From assembly GCA_934130355.1 (NCBI GenBank), contig CAKOXV010000002.1:1-64000 (forward strand): a stretch of 64,000 nucleotides of DNA, in the 5' to 3' direction. The notes under the pieces are model-generated. The model worked only from the letters and a program-made list of their open reading frames with translations. It made no database searches and was not told the DNA's origin. Both the position numbers and the translations under genes were made by a program. This document shows positions 7,470-16,579 of the stretch, piece by piece; position 1 is the stretch's first letter; each line of letters opens with the position of its first letter. This stretch comes from an uncultured Clostridia bacterium. GTDB lineage: Bacteria; Bacillota; Clostridia; TANB77; CAG-508.

Positions 7470-8909
7470 ATGGAAGATAGCAAAAATTTTGTAAAAGAAA
7501 TAACAAACATAGATGAAAATTTTGCACAATGGTATACAGATATAGTTCTAAAAGCAGAACTTGCAGATTATACAGATACTAAAGGATGTATAGCAATAAG
7601 ACCATATGGATATGCAATTTGGGAAAATATACAAAATTATACAGATAAAAAATTTAAAGAAACAGGAGTAAAAAACACATATTTTCCAGTATTAATACCA
7701 GAAAGCTTATTACAAAAAGAAAAAGATCATGTTGAAGGATTTGCACCAGAAGTTGCTTGGGTAACAGAAGCAGGTGGAGAAAAATTAGATGAAAGATTAT
7801 GTGTAAGACCAACATCAGAGACAATAATAACAACAATGTACTCAAAATGGCTAAAATCATGGAGAGATTTACCATTTGTATATAATCAATGGTGTAGTGT
7901 ATTGAGATGGGAAAAGGAGACAAGACCATTTTTACGTTCAAGAGAATTCTTATGGCAAGAAGGACATACAATACATGAAACAGCTAAAGAAGCACAAGAA
8001 AGAACATTACAAATGTTAGATATATATGCAGATGTTGCTGAAAACCTTTTGGCTATACCAGTAATAAAAGGAATAAAAACAGAATCTGAAAAATTTGCTG
8101 GTGCTGATGAGACATATACAATTGAAGCAATGACTTATGATGGAAAAGCATTACAATCAGGAACATCACATTATTTTGGACAAAACTTTACAAAACCATT
8201 CAATGTATCTTTCCAAAATAGAGATGGAAAGCAAGAACATGCATATCAAACATCATGGGGAATGTCAACAAGACTAATAGGAGCATTAATAATGGCACAT
8301 GGTGATAATAGGGGATTAAAATTACCACCAAGAGTAGCTCCAATACAAGTAGCGTTAGTACCAGTTGCAATGCATAAAGAAGGTGTAAAAGAAAAAGCAC
8401 AAGAAATATATAATGAGTTAAAAAATAAATATAGAATAGAATTAGATGACAGAGAAAAAGTATCACCAGGATATAAATTTAATGACTGGGAAATGAGAGG
8501 TGTTCCATTAAGAATAGAAATGGGACCAAGAGATATCGAAAACGGAGTTTGTGTTCTAGTTAGAAGAGACACAAATGAAAAAATTGAAGCAAAATTAACA
8601 GAATTGGACTCAAAGGTAGGAGAGATTTTGGAATTAATACAACAAAATATGTATGATGTTTGTAAAAAAAGAATGGAAGAAAAAACTACAATAGCGCATA
8701 ATTTGGAAGAATTCCAAGAAAATATAAACAAAGAACAAGGATTTATAAAAGCAATGTGGTGTGGTTCTGCAGAATGTGAAACTAAAATAAAAGAATTAAC
8801 AGCAGCAAAATCAAGATGTATGCCATTTGAACAAGAACATATTGATGATGTATGTGTATGTTGTGGAAAGCCAGCTGATAAGATGGTTATTTGGGGCAGA
8901 CAATATTAA
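7470..8909 (+). CDS. proS: Prolyl-tRNA synthetase (short, archaeal/eukaryal-like type)
   Basis: ProRS charges tRNA-Pro. At 479 residues this is the short form without the large bacterial editing insertion. Class II motifs are present: motif 2 region RWEKETRPFLRSREFLWQEGHT and motif 3 region GMSTRLIGALIMAHGDNRGL. The C-terminal extension carries a zinc-type cysteine set (WCGSAECE and CVCCGKPA). Its ATG is 3 bases after scpB with GGAGAAG upstream. The next gene is 96 bp away, so this probably ends the scpB-proS unit. This type lacks cis-editing, so Ala-tRNA-Pro clearance would need a separate factor. Confidence 0.95.
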   Translation: MEDSKNFVKEITNIDENFAQWYTDIVLKAELADYTDTKGCIAIRPYGYAIWENIQNYTDKKFKETGVKNTYFPVLIPESLLQKEKDHVEGFAPEVAWVTEAGGEKLDERLCVRPTSETIITTMYSKWLKSWRDLPFVYNQWCSVLRWEKETRPFLRSREFLWQEGHTIHETAKEAQERTLQMLDIYADVAENLLAIPVIKGIKTESEKFAGADETYTIEAMTYDGKALQSGTSHYFGQNFTKPFNVSFQNRDGKQEHAYQTSWGMSTRLIGALIMAHGDNRGLKLPPRVAPIQVALVPVAMHKEGVKEKAQEIYNELKNKYRIELDDREKVSPGYKFNDWEMRGVPLRIEMGPRDIENGVCVLVRRDTNEKIEAKLTELDSKVGEILELIQQNMYDVCKKRMEEKTTIAHNLEEFQENINKEQGFIKAMWCGSAECETKIKELTAAKSRCMPFEQEHIDDVCVCCGKPADKMVIWGRQY

Positions 8910-9005
8910 TGCTAATTATGAATATTTTGTGAAAACAGTTGTAAAAAAAACAAAAAATTGATATACTTAAACTGATTAAATTTTGTTGAAAGGAAAGTGA
9001 TTTTA

Positions 9006-9452
9006 ATGGAAGAAAATCAAGAAGAAAAAAAAGACAAAATAATAGAAATTGAAGAAAATACAGATGGAGCAAACGAAGGAATTAAAATTTCAAATGATGT
9101 TGTTGCTGTAATAGCTGGTGTTGCTGTATCAGAAGTACCAGGTGTAGCAGATATGTCAGGAGGATTTGCTGGAGGAATTTCAGAAGTATTAAGTGGGAAA
9201 AAGAACTTGTCAAAAGGAATCAAAGTAGATGCAAATGAAAAAGAAGTGAAAATAGATGTAAACATTATTGTAGAATATGGTTCAAGAATCCCAGATGTTG
9301 CTTATGAAATTCAAAACAGAGTAAAAAAATCAGTTGAAAGCATGACAGGATTAAAAGTATCAGAAGTAAATGTTCATGTTCAAGGAGTAAGAACAGAAAA
9401 AGACAATGATGAAGAAATACTAGAGGAGAACGAAAAAGAAGATAAAGAATAA
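9006..9452 (+). CDS. Asp23/Gls24 family envelope stress protein
   Basis: This 148-residue Asp23/Gls24 (YloU-type) protein has the conserved core ISNDVVAVIAGVAVSEVPGV, the glycine-rich MSGGFAGGISEVLSG and the IIVEYGSRIPDVAYEIQNRV segment. It is acidic at both ends. In Staphylococcus, Asp23 is tethered to the membrane by AmaP, and the amaP homologue follows directly here, with the DUF2273 gene after it. The ATG was chosen over a GTG three codons upstream because AAAGGAAAG lies 8 bases before it. Its role is in envelope homeostasis; the biochemical function is not settled. Confidence 0.9.
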   Translation: MEENQEEKKDKIIEIEENTDGANEGIKISNDVVAVIAGVAVSEVPGVADMSGGFAGGISEVLSGKKNLSKGIKVDANEKEVKIDVNIIVEYGSRIPDVAYEIQNRVKKSVESMTGLKVSEVNVHVQGVRTEKDNDEEILEENEKEDKE

Positions 9453-9469
9453 GAAATGGAGAAACAAAG

Positions 9470-10024
9470 ATGAAATTTTTAGAAAGATTTACATTAGTTA
9501 TATATTCACTAATAATATTAATATTATCAGTAATAACATGTTTATTAATTTTTAATTGGATTAGTTTTGGAACTATAACAGAAATGGTTTATGCACTACT
9601 AACAGGAGTTATATCATCAAAAATAGCATTAGGAGTATGTGTAGTATTTATACTTTTATCAATTAAATGTATGTTTTTTGATGAGGGAAGCAAAGAAGAT
9701 TTAAAAAATTCACAAGGAATATTTTTAAAAAATGAAAATGGACAATTAATGATTTCAAAAGAAACTATTGAAAATGTAGTAAAAAATACAGTTACAGGAT
9801 TCGAAAATGTAAAACAATGTAACACTAAAATTGATGTAAATGAAGAAAATCAATTAAAAGTAACATTATTCTTAACAGTAAATGGAAACGTTGTAATAAA
9901 AGAACTTGCAAGCAACTTACAATCAAAAATTAAAACTCAGATCAAACAAATAGTAGACTTAGATGTTAATGAAGTAAATGTTAAAATTATGGAACTTCAG
10001 GAAAACAAGAAAACAGAAAAATAA
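9470..10024 (+). CDS. amaP: AmaP-like membrane anchor for Asp23
   Basis: This 184-residue protein has two hydrophobic segments (about residues 8-30 and 45-68) and a cytosolic C-terminal Asp23-like domain (about 85-184, with VKNTVTGFENVKQCNTKID and DLDVNEVNVKIME). This is the AmaP architecture: a hairpin membrane anchor that recruits Asp23 to the membrane. The gene starts 17 bases after the asp23 stop. The gene order asp23, amaP, DUF2273 is the usual one in Firmicutes, which supports the assignment despite weak primary conservation. Confidence 0.8.
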   Translation: MKFLERFTLVIYSLIILILSVITCLLIFNWISFGTITEMVYALLTGVISSKIALGVCVVFILLSIKCMFFDEGSKEDLKNSQGIFLKNENGQLMISKETIENVVKNTVTGFENVKQCNTKIDVNEENQLKVTLFLTVNGNVVIKELASNLQSKIKTQIKQIVDLDVNEVNVKIMELQENKKTEK

Positions 10025-10055
10025 TTGCCAACAGGCAAGAATAGGATGATAGAAT

Positions 10056-10259
10056 ATGGAAGATATTAAAAATTTTGTAACAAAACATATAGGAGCAATC
10101 ATTGGACTAATAGTTGCTATACTAATATTATGCACAAAGTTATATGACTTAATATTAGGAATAGTTGTACTATTACTAGGCGCAATTGTGGGAAATTATG
10201 TTCAACAAAACAAAGATGAAGTAAAAGAAAAATTAAAAAATTTTATTGATAGACTATAA
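10056..10259 (+). CDS. DUF2273 small membrane protein
   Basis: A 67-residue protein with two closely spaced hydrophobic segments (about residues 12-28 and 30-47) and a basic/acidic tail (VQQNKDEVKEKLKNFIDRL). Size, topology and place behind asp23-amaP match the DUF2273 family of small envelope proteins. It probably works with the Asp23 membrane complex. It leads into nusB after 17 bases, so the stress cluster and nusB-xseA may be one operon. Confidence 0.8.
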   Translation: MEDIKNFVTKHIGAIIGLIVAILILCTKLYDLILGIVVLLLGAIVGNYVQQNKDEVKEKLKNFIDRL

Positions 10260-10276
10260 AAGAATGGAGTAGAAAA

Positions 10277-10690
10277 ATGAAAAGGTCAGCAATTAGAGAA
10301 TTAACATTTAGACTAATATATAGTTTAGAAATTCAAAAAACAGAGGATTTAGAAGAACAGATAGAGCTATATTTAGAATGTAATGAAGTAGAAGATGAAG
10401 AAGCAAAAGAATATATAAGAAATGCAATATTTGGAATAAAAGAAAATAATGAAGATATACAAGGTTTAATAGAAAAGAATCTAAAAGCTGATTGGAAAAT
10501 AGATAGGATATCAAAAATAGACTTAAGCCTATTAAAACTTGCAATATATGAAATAAAATACAAAAAAATTCCATATAAAGTTGCTATTAATGAATGCTTG
10601 GAATTGTCAAAAAAATATGGAGAGGAAAGTTCTAAAAATTTCGTAAATGGAATATTAGCAAGTGTTGTAAAAGAAGAAATAGGAGATTAA
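10277..10690 (+). CDS. nusB: Transcription antitermination factor NusB
   Basis: NusB binds the boxA RNA with NusE (S10) and keeps RNA polymerase going through rRNA operons. The 137-residue all-helical protein starts typically (MKRSAIRELTFRLIYSLEIQ) and has the conserved C-terminal signature IDRISKIDLSLLKLAIYEI followed by VAINECLELSKKYGEESSKN and FVNGILASVVK. It is followed after 3 bases by xseA, a common pairing in Firmicutes. Confidence 0.95.
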   Translation: MKRSAIRELTFRLIYSLEIQKTEDLEEQIELYLECNEVEDEEAKEYIRNAIFGIKENNEDIQGLIEKNLKADWKIDRISKIDLSLLKLAIYEIKYKKIPYKVAINECLELSKKYGEESSKNFVNGILASVVKEEIGD

Positions 10691-10693
10691 CAA

Positions 10694-11881
10694 ATGAAAT
10701 ATAATGCAGTAACAGTAACACAATTAAATAAATACATAAAAGATAGATTTGAAGAAGACGAAAACTTAAATGCAATATTAGTAAAAGGAGAAATTTCCAA
10801 TTTTAAAAACCATTACACAGGACATCTATATTTTACATTAAAAGACGAAAATTCGTTAATAAAATGTATAATGTTTAAAAGCTATGCTGAAAGGCTAGCT
10901 TTTAAACCAAAAGATGGAATGAAAGTAATGGTTTTTGGCGCTGTATCAGTTTTCGAAAGAGATGGAGTATATCAGATATATGCTAAATCTATGCTAGAAG
11001 ATGGAATGGGAGATTTGCATGAACAATTTGAACAATTAAAAGCAAAACTAGAAAAAGAGGGGCTTTTTGCGCAAGAACATAAAAAAGCAATTCCATTATA
11101 TCCTAAAGTAGTTGGTGTATTAACATCACAAACAGGAGCAGTAATAAGAGATATAATAAATGTATCAACAAGAAGAAATCCAAATGTTAATATTAGATTA
11201 CTTCCGGTACCAGTTCAAGGACCTGGTGCGGCAGAACAAATTGCAGAAAAAATAAAAATAATGAATAAACTGAAATTAGCAGATGTAATAATTATTGGAC
11301 GTGGAGGTGGTTCACTTGAAGACTTGTGGCCATTTAATGAAGAGATTGTTGCAAGAGCAATATATGAATCAGAACTTCCGATAATTTCTGCTGTAGGACA
11401 TGAAACAGATTTTACGATTGCAGATTTTGTTGCGGATTTAAGAGCACCAACGCCTTCTGCAGCAGCAGAACTAGCAGTGCCAGATGTTTATGAATTAAAA
11501 CAAAAAATTAGAAATGAACAAAATAAATGTAGGATTCTTCTAAAAAAACAAATAGAAATTATGAAATTAAGATATGAAAAATGCATGAAATCACGAGCAT
11601 TTACAGATCCAATGAGAAGAATAAGAGAAAATGCAGTTATTTTAGATACTAATATTCAAAAATTAGAAAATAAAATCAAAAACATAGAAAAAGATAATAA
11701 AACAAAATATGTAAAATTAGTAGCAAAATTAGATACATTAAGCCCTTTAAAGACTTTGACAAGAGGGTATACACTAACAGAAAAAGATAATAAAATAGTA
11801 AAAAGTGCAAAAGAATTAAAACAAGGTGATGAAATTAAAATTAGATTTTTTGATGGCGAAAGACCAGCAAAATGCATGTAA
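10694..11881 (+). CDS. xseA: Exonuclease VII large subunit
   Basis: XseA is the catalytic subunit of ExoVII, which degrades single-stranded DNA in both directions into short oligonucleotides. The 395-residue protein has an N-terminal OB-fold (VTQLNKYIKDRFEED through the YFTLKD strand), the catalytic core with GVLTSQTGAVIRDI, IIIGRGGGSLEDLWPFNEE and AVGHETDFTIADFVADLRAPTP (split here for brevity), then a coiled coil and the C-terminal RGYTLTEKDNK segment. It is 3 bases after nusB, and the small subunit xseB lies two genes on, with an unrelated membrane protein gene between them. Confidence 0.95.
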   Translation: MKYNAVTVTQLNKYIKDRFEEDENLNAILVKGEISNFKNHYTGHLYFTLKDENSLIKCIMFKSYAERLAFKPKDGMKVMVFGAVSVFERDGVYQIYAKSMLEDGMGDLHEQFEQLKAKLEKEGLFAQEHKKAIPLYPKVVGVLTSQTGAVIRDIINVSTRRNPNVNIRLLPVPVQGPGAAEQIAEKIKIMNKLKLADVIIIGRGGGSLEDLWPFNEEIVARAIYESELPIISAVGHETDFTIADFVADLRAPTPSAAAELAVPDVYELKQKIRNEQNKCRILLKKQIEIMKLRYEKCMKSRAFTDPMRRIRENAVILDTNIQKLENKIKNIEKDNKTKYVKLVAKLDTLSPLKTLTRGYTLTEKDNKIVKSAKELKQGDEIKIRFFDGERPAKCM

Positions 11882-11895
11882 ATGGAGGAATTAAT

Positions 11896-12390
11896 ATGGA
11901 AGAACAAAAGAAACAAAATTTATTAACATTAGTTATTATAGTTTTATCAATAGTAATATTATCACTATCATTATATACAACAATTATTTTGTTTGTATAT
12001 GAAGGTGAAAGAAAAATTAACAACAATAAACAACCACAAGATAATTTAGAGACACCAATTCAAAAAGAAAATCAAATAGAAAACGAACCAAAAGATGATA
12101 CACCAGAAGAACCAAAAAATGAAGAACAAAAACCAGAAGAAACAAAACCAGAAAATCCTGAAAAAGATTATATTGGAGAAGAGGAAAACACATCAAAAGA
12201 TAATCAAACACAATCAAAAGATGAAAAAGCAATAGAACTTGTAAAAGAAAAGTATGGAAATGATGATTCTGTAACATTTAGCATAGAACAAATAAATGGA
12301 ACTAAATATTATGTAGCAGTAAAGAGTGAGGAAACAGAAACAGTATGGTATGAAGTAGATACAGAAACATGGGAAGTCAGTGAATACTAG
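11896..12390 (+). CDS. Membrane-anchored hypothetical protein
   Basis: This 164-residue protein has one N-terminal membrane segment (about residues 9-33), a long acidic Pro/Glu/Lys-rich linker (about 45-115) and a small C-terminal domain (about 115-164, with AIELVKEKYGNDDSVTFSIE and YYVAVKSEETETVWYEVDT). The C-terminal domain resembles short PepSY-like folds, but I cannot confirm this. GGAGG precedes the ATG by 8 bases. It sits between xseA and xseB in the same direction, so it is co-transcribed with them. The topology predicts a domain outside the cell on a flexible stalk. Function unknown. Confidence 0.65.
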   Translation: MEEQKKQNLLTLVIIVLSIVILSLSLYTTIILFVYEGERKINNNKQPQDNLETPIQKENQIENEPKDDTPEEPKNEEQKPEETKPENPEKDYIGEEENTSKDNQTQSKDEKAIELVKEKYGNDDSVTFSIEQINGTKYYVAVKSEETETVWYEVDTETWEVSEY

Positions 12391-12407
12391 AAAATGGAGG
12401 AAACAAA

Positions 12408-12629
12408 ATGAATAATGATAATTTTGAAGAAGCAATGAAGAATTTAGAAAACATAGTAAATGAATTAGAAAATGGAAATTTAAATCTTGATGAAGCAGTA
12501 AAAAAATTTGAAGAAGGAATGAATATTGCCAAAAAATGCAATACAATTTTAGAAAATGCAGAGAAAAAAATTACTATTCTTCTAGAAAAAGATGGAGAAT
12601 TAAAAGAAGAAAATTTTGATGCAGAATAA
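12408..12629 (+). CDS. xseB: Exonuclease VII small subunit
   Basis: XseB is the regulatory subunit that assembles in several copies on XseA. The 73-residue protein has the family signature FEEAMKNLENIVNELENGNL followed by LDEAVKKFEEGMNIAKKCNTIL and ends in the usual acidic tail. It has a GGAGG ribosome site. It is separated from xseA only by the hypothetical membrane protein gene. Confidence 0.95.
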   Translation: MNNDNFEEAMKNLENIVNELENGNLNLDEAVKKFEEGMNIAKKCNTILENAEKKITILLEKDGELKEENFDAE

Positions 12630-12649
12630 TATAAGAAAGGTAAATTTAA

Positions 12650-13090
12650 ATGAATAATTTTCAAAAAATAATAACTAACAAATATTTATATGTACCATTA
12701 GTTGTATGGTTCTGCATACAATCATTTAAAGTGATATATGAATTATTTAAAACAAAGAAATTCAATTTTAAAAGAATAATAGGTGCAGGAGGTATGCCAA
12801 GCTCACATACAGCAGTAGTAACAACTTTATCTGCAATGCTTGGAAAAAGCCAAGGATTTGATACTCCGATATTTGCAATGTCAGTAATATTTGCATTAGT
12901 AGTAATGTATGATGCTGCTGGAGTTAGAAGAGCAGCTGGAAAGCAAGCACATCTATTAAATAAAATAATAGAAACACCAGGACTTTCAAATGTAGAAGTT
13001 CAAGAAAAATTGGTAGAAGTTTTGGGACATACACCTTTACAAGTTATAGTTGGTGCAATTATAGGAATAACAGTAGGATTATTAGTATAA
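12650..13090 (+). CDS. Divergent PAP2-family membrane protein (DUF212)
   Basis: This 146-residue integral membrane protein matches the DUF212/YuiD family, a distant branch of the PAP2 phosphatase fold. The conserved GGMPSSHTAVVTTLSAMLG stretch contains the Ser-His motif, and VVMYDAAGVRRAAGKQAHLLN (broken for brevity) follows. It probably acts on a lipid phosphate at the membrane, but the substrate is not known for this group. The gene follows xseB by 20 bases and precedes fhs by 22. Confidence 0.85.
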   Translation: MNNFQKIITNKYLYVPLVVWFCIQSFKVIYELFKTKKFNFKRIIGAGGMPSSHTAVVTTLSAMLGKSQGFDTPIFAMSVIFALVVMYDAAGVRRAAGKQAHLLNKIIETPGLSNVEVQEKLVEVLGHTPLQVIVGAIIGITVGLLV

Positions 13091-13112
13091 TATAAAGCAA
13101 TAGGAGGGTAAA

Positions 13113-14774
13113 ATGACAGACATTGAAATAGCTAAAAATACAGAACTAAAGAAAATAACAGAGATTGCAAAAAATCTTGGAATAGATGAAGATGAATTAG
13201 AACTATATGGAAAATATAAAGCTAAAATTTCAAATTCTATAAATAATAGAATTAAAAACAATAAAGATGGAAAATTAATTTTAGTAACAGCAATGAGTCC
13301 AACACCTTTAGGAGAAGGAAAAACTACAATATCAATATCAATTGCTGATGGATTAAGAAAAATAGGTAAAAAGTCAATATTAGCATTAAGAGAGCCATCA
13401 TTAGGACCTGTATTTGGAATAAAAGGTGGAGCAACAGGAGGAGGACATGCACAAGTAGCTCCAATGGAAGAAATTAATTTGCATTTTACAGGTGATATCC
13501 ATGCAATAACCTCTGCAAATAACTTGTTATCAGCAATGATAGATAATCATATATATCATGGCAATACACTAGAAATAGAAAAGGTGGTATGGAAAAGATG
13601 TGTAGATTTAAATGATAGACAATTAAGGTGTGTAGAAACAGGACTATCAGGAGAAAGCAAAATTGTTCCTAGAAAAGATTCTTTTGATATTACTGTTGCA
13701 TCAGAAGTAATGGCAATTTTATGTTTGGCAACAGATATAGAAGATTTAAAAAGCAAACTTGGAAATATTATTATAGGATATAATAAAAATGGAAAACCTG
13801 TATATGCAAAAGATTTGAATGCACAAGGAGCAATGACAGTTTTATTAAAAGATGCAATAAAACCAAATTTAGTACAAACTTTAGAACATACACCTGCAAT
13901 AATACATGGTGGGCCATTTGCTAATATTGCACATGGTTGTAATAGTGTAATTGCTACTAAAATGGCAATGAAATTAGCAGATTATTGTATTACAGAAGCT
14001 GGATTTGGCGCAGATTTAGGCGCTGAAAAGTTTTTAGATATAAAATGTAGAAAAGCCGATTTAAAACCAGATGCTGTTGTATGTGTAGCAACAATAAAAG
14101 CACTTAAATACAATGGTGGAGTTGCTAAAGAAGATGTCCAAAAAGAAAATATGACGGCTTTAAAAGATGGAATGAATAATTTATATAAACATATAGAAAA
14201 CATTCATAAAAAATTCGGATTAAATATTATAATTGCATTAAATAAATATAATACAGATACAGAACAAGAAATTGAATTTGTTATAAACGATTTAAAAAAT
14301 AATGGAATTCAAGCAAGTGTAGTAGAAAGTTGGGCAAAAGGTGGAGATGGTGCGATTGATATTGCGACAAAATTAGTAGACCTTGTTGAACAGAAAGAAA
14401 ACTTTAATTTTATTTATAATTTAAATGAAACAATTGAAGAAAAAATCAATAAAATAGTTACACAAATTTATGGAGGAAACAAAGTAAATTATACAGAAAT
14501 TGCTCGTGAAAAAATCAAAAAAATTGAAGAACTAGGGTTTGGAAATTTGCCAATATGTATAGCTAAAACACAGTATTCTTTTTCTGATGATGCAAAAAAA
14601 ATAAATTTTACACAATCGTTTGAATTTAATGTCAGAGATGTAGAAATAAAATCTGGTGCAGGATTTATTGTAGTATTAGCTGGAAATATAATGACTATGC
14701 CAGGTTTACCTAAAACACCATCAGCAGAGAACATTGATATTGATGCAAATGGTGAAATTACAGGAATTTTTTAA
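13113..14774 (+). CDS. fhs: Formate-tetrahydrofolate ligase
   Basis: Fhs joins formate to tetrahydrofolate with ATP, giving 10-formyl-THF for purine synthesis and, in acetogens, for the methyl branch of the Wood-Ljungdahl pathway. The 553-residue length is typical. The nucleotide-binding loop TPLGEGKTT is at residues 64-72, followed by REPSLGPVFGIKGGATGGG (broken) and the GGPFANIAHGCNS motif. The C-terminus PGLPKTPSAENIDID is typical. AGGAGGG precedes the ATG. A weak dyad follows the stop. No other folate genes lie nearby, so the pathway use cannot be read from context. Confidence 0.97.
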   Translation: MTDIEIAKNTELKKITEIAKNLGIDEDELELYGKYKAKISNSINNRIKNNKDGKLILVTAMSPTPLGEGKTTISISIADGLRKIGKKSILALREPSLGPVFGIKGGATGGGHAQVAPMEEINLHFTGDIHAITSANNLLSAMIDNHIYHGNTLEIEKVVWKRCVDLNDRQLRCVETGLSGESKIVPRKDSFDITVASEVMAILCLATDIEDLKSKLGNIIIGYNKNGKPVYAKDLNAQGAMTVLLKDAIKPNLVQTLEHTPAIIHGGPFANIAHGCNSVIATKMAMKLADYCITEAGFGADLGAEKFLDIKCRKADLKPDAVVCVATIKALKYNGGVAKEDVQKENMTALKDGMNNLYKHIENIHKKFGLNIIIALNKYNTDTEQEIEFVINDLKNNGIQASVVESWAKGGDGAIDIATKLVDLVEQKENFNFIYNLNETIEEKINKIVTQIYGGNKVNYTEIAREKIKKIEELGFGNLPICIAKTQYSFSDDAKKINFTQSFEFNVRDVEIKSGAGFIVVLAGNIMTMPGLPKTPSAENIDIDANGEITGIF

Positions 14775-14830
14775 AAACAAAATAAATCTGTTTTAAAATT
14801 GTATAATAAAAAACAACTTAGAAATAATAA

Positions 14831-14848
14831 TAAAAAAGCTTTTAAGCT
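14831..14848 (+). promoter_or_regulatory. Palindrome just before the gpr ribosome site
   Basis: AAAAGCTT-TT-AAGCTTTT is a perfect dyad ending a few bases before the AAAGGAGG of gpr. It could be the end of the fhs transcript or a regulatory hairpin. Confidence 0.35.
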
Positions 14849-14866
14849 TTTAAAGGAGGCGATTTT

Positions 14867-15799
14867 ATGTACAATTTTAGAACAGATTTAGCTCTTGAGA
14901 GAAGAGATATATATCAAAAAATAAATAAGTTAACGGAAATTGATGGAATAGAAGGAACTGAAGAACAAGTAAATGATAATATAAAAGTTTCAAGAGTAAA
15001 AGTAACAAATAAAAATGGAGAAGAAGCTATAGGAAAACCTATAGGAAATTATACTACAATCGATGTAAAAAATTTAAAACTTGCAACAGATGACGACATA
15101 CAAAAAACAGCAGAAACATTAACAAATGAATTAAAATCACTTATAGATATGCATATTGACAAACAAGGAGAAGTATTAGTTGTAGGATTAGGAAATATAT
15201 ATGTAACTCCAGATAGTCTAGGGCCTAAAGTTACTAATGAGATAGATGTAACAAGACATATTAAAAAATATTTACCACAATATTTAGATGAAGGAACAAG
15301 AGTAGTAAGTGCAATTTCACCAGGAGTTCTTGGAACAACAGGGATTGAGACAGTTGAAATCTTAAAAGGTATTGTAGAAAATACAAAACCTCAATTATTA
15401 ATAGTAATAGATGCACTAGCATCAAGAAGTATAGAGAGAATAAGTAGTACAATACAAATCTCAGATACAGGAATAGTTCCAGGAGCTGGTGTTGGAAATA
15501 CTAGACAAGAAATTAGTCAAAACTCATTAGGAATTCCTGTTGTAGCAATAGGAATCCCAACAGTTGTAGAATTAGCAACTCTTGTGTCAGATGGAATCAA
15601 TTTGTTTATAAATAGATTACAAGAAAAGGCAGAATCTAATGAATATTTAAATCAATTACAAAAAGATGATAAATATGAAGAAGTAAAAGAAGCTTTGAAT
15701 GTCGGAGAATATAATATGATAGTAACACCTAAAGAAATTGATGATTTAATTGAAAACATGAAAGACATAGTTGCAAGAGGTATAAATTTTGCAGTATAG
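14867..15799 (+). CDS. gpr: Spore protease GPR
   Basis: GPR is the germination protease that degrades the small acid-soluble proteins (SASPs) coating spore DNA. It is made as an inactive zymogen in the forespore and autoprocessed. The 310-residue protein starts with the family's RTDLALERR propeptide region and carries VLVVGLGNIYVTPDSLGPKV, TTGIETVEILKGIV, VIDALASRSIERISSTIQI and PGAGVGNTRQEIS (each quoted in short form). AAAGGAGGCG precedes the ATG. It stands alone and is followed by a strong terminator. Forespore sigma-G control is expected from the family; I did not find a convincing sigma-G promoter. Confidence 0.95.
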   Translation: MYNFRTDLALERRDIYQKINKLTEIDGIEGTEEQVNDNIKVSRVKVTNKNGEEAIGKPIGNYTTIDVKNLKLATDDDIQKTAETLTNELKSLIDMHIDKQGEVLVVGLGNIYVTPDSLGPKVTNEIDVTRHIKKYLPQYLDEGTRVVSAISPGVLGTTGIETVEILKGIVENTKPQLLIVIDALASRSIERISSTIQISDTGIVPGAGVGNTRQEISQNSLGIPVVAIGIPTVVELATLVSDGINLFINRLQEKAESNEYLNQLQKDDKYEEVKEALNVGEYNMIVTPKEIDDLIENMKDIVARGINFAV

Positions 15800-15831
15800 T
15801 ATAGTAAAATAAAAATCGTTATGATATAATA

Positions 15832-15857
15832 AGACCATATTTTAATATGGTCTATTT
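15832..15857 (+). terminator. Terminator of gpr
   Basis: A perfect 10-bp stem (AGACCATATT with AATATGGTCT) with a 2-base gap is followed by ATTTTAT. Confidence 0.75.
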
Positions 15858-15859
15858 TA

Positions 15860-15893
15860 TATACTAGGAAAGTCCTCTGGACTTCCTAGTATA
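15860..15893. repeat. Long hairpin
   Basis: TATACTAGGAA(A)GTCC pairs with GGACTTCCTAGTATA around a TCT loop; one A is bulged. It lies directly behind the gpr terminator and ahead of another hairpin cluster. It has no coding content. Confidence 0.6.
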
Positions 15894-15955
15894 TAAAAGC
15901 TATAATTGCTAGCCCTTTGAGATTTTCTCCTTATAGTCGAAAACTCAAATCGGGC

Positions 15956-15988
15956 AAGAACAAAGGGCGACTACGTCGCTTTGTTCTT
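15956..15988 (+). repeat. Short hairpin repeat, copy 1
   Basis: AAGAACAAA and GCGAC pair with GTCGC and TTTGTTCTT around a TAC loop (GG bulge on the left). A second copy lies at 56980-57016 with the inner stem changed to GTGAC/GTCAC. Just before it, arms GCCCTTTGAG and CTCAAATCGGGC also pair (about 15911-15955). Confidence 0.75.
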
Positions 15989-16019
15989 TGAAAAAGAACA
16001 GCGAAATAAGGAGGAAAAA

Positions 16020-16550
16020 ATGCCAGAAAGAGTTGAAATAACTAGAATGAAACAAAACTCAACAAATAGAGAATATGTGCTAGAAAATGTAAGAAAAGAA
16101 GGAGCGCTTGTAGAATTTGCAAGTGAAGAACTAAGAGATGACAAAGAAGTTTTGTTAGAAGCAATACATAATAACCCAGAAGCATTAGAGTTTGCAAGTG
16201 ATAGGCTAAAAAGTGACAGAGAAGTAGTATACGAATCTGTTAGCAAAGTTGGGTGGACATATTGTTATGCAAAAGAAAATTTACTAGAAGACAAAGAATT
16301 ACTAATGGCAGGATTAAAACTTTCAGGGCAAATATTATATTTTGCTTCACCAGAAATGAGAGATGACAAAGAAGTAGTTATGATAGCTGTGACCAATAAA
16401 CCAATAATAATAAAATACGCAAGTAACAGACTTAGAGAAGATAAAGAAATTGGACTTGCAGCAATGAAGGCAAGCAAAAAATGTTATGAGTTTTTAGGAC
16501 CAAATTTAAAAAAAGATGAAGAAATCTTGAATTTGAGAGATAATTCTTAA
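16020..16550 (+). CDS. DUF4116 repeat protein
   Basis: This 176-residue protein is built of about four tandem DUF4116 units of roughly 25-30 residues. Each reads like LEFASDRLKSDREVVYESV: a Phe/Tyr-Ala helix, a basic-acidic turn (RDDKEV, LKSDREV, LEDKEL, REDKEI) and another helix. The repeat is common in proteins of gut bacteria and some pathogens; its function is unknown. AAGGAGG precedes the chosen ATG. The frame is open 13 codons further upstream, through the short hairpin repeat, but no ribosome site is there. It is probably cytosolic. Confidence 0.75.
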   Translation: MPERVEITRMKQNSTNREYVLENVRKEGALVEFASEELRDDKEVLLEAIHNNPEALEFASDRLKSDREVVYESVSKVGWTYCYAKENLLEDKELLMAGLKLSGQILYFASPEMRDDKEVVMIAVTNKPIIIKYASNRLREDKEIGLAAMKASKKCYEFLGPNLKKDEEILNLRDNS

Positions 16551-16579
16551 GATTTCTATAAAATGAAAGGGGAGAAAAA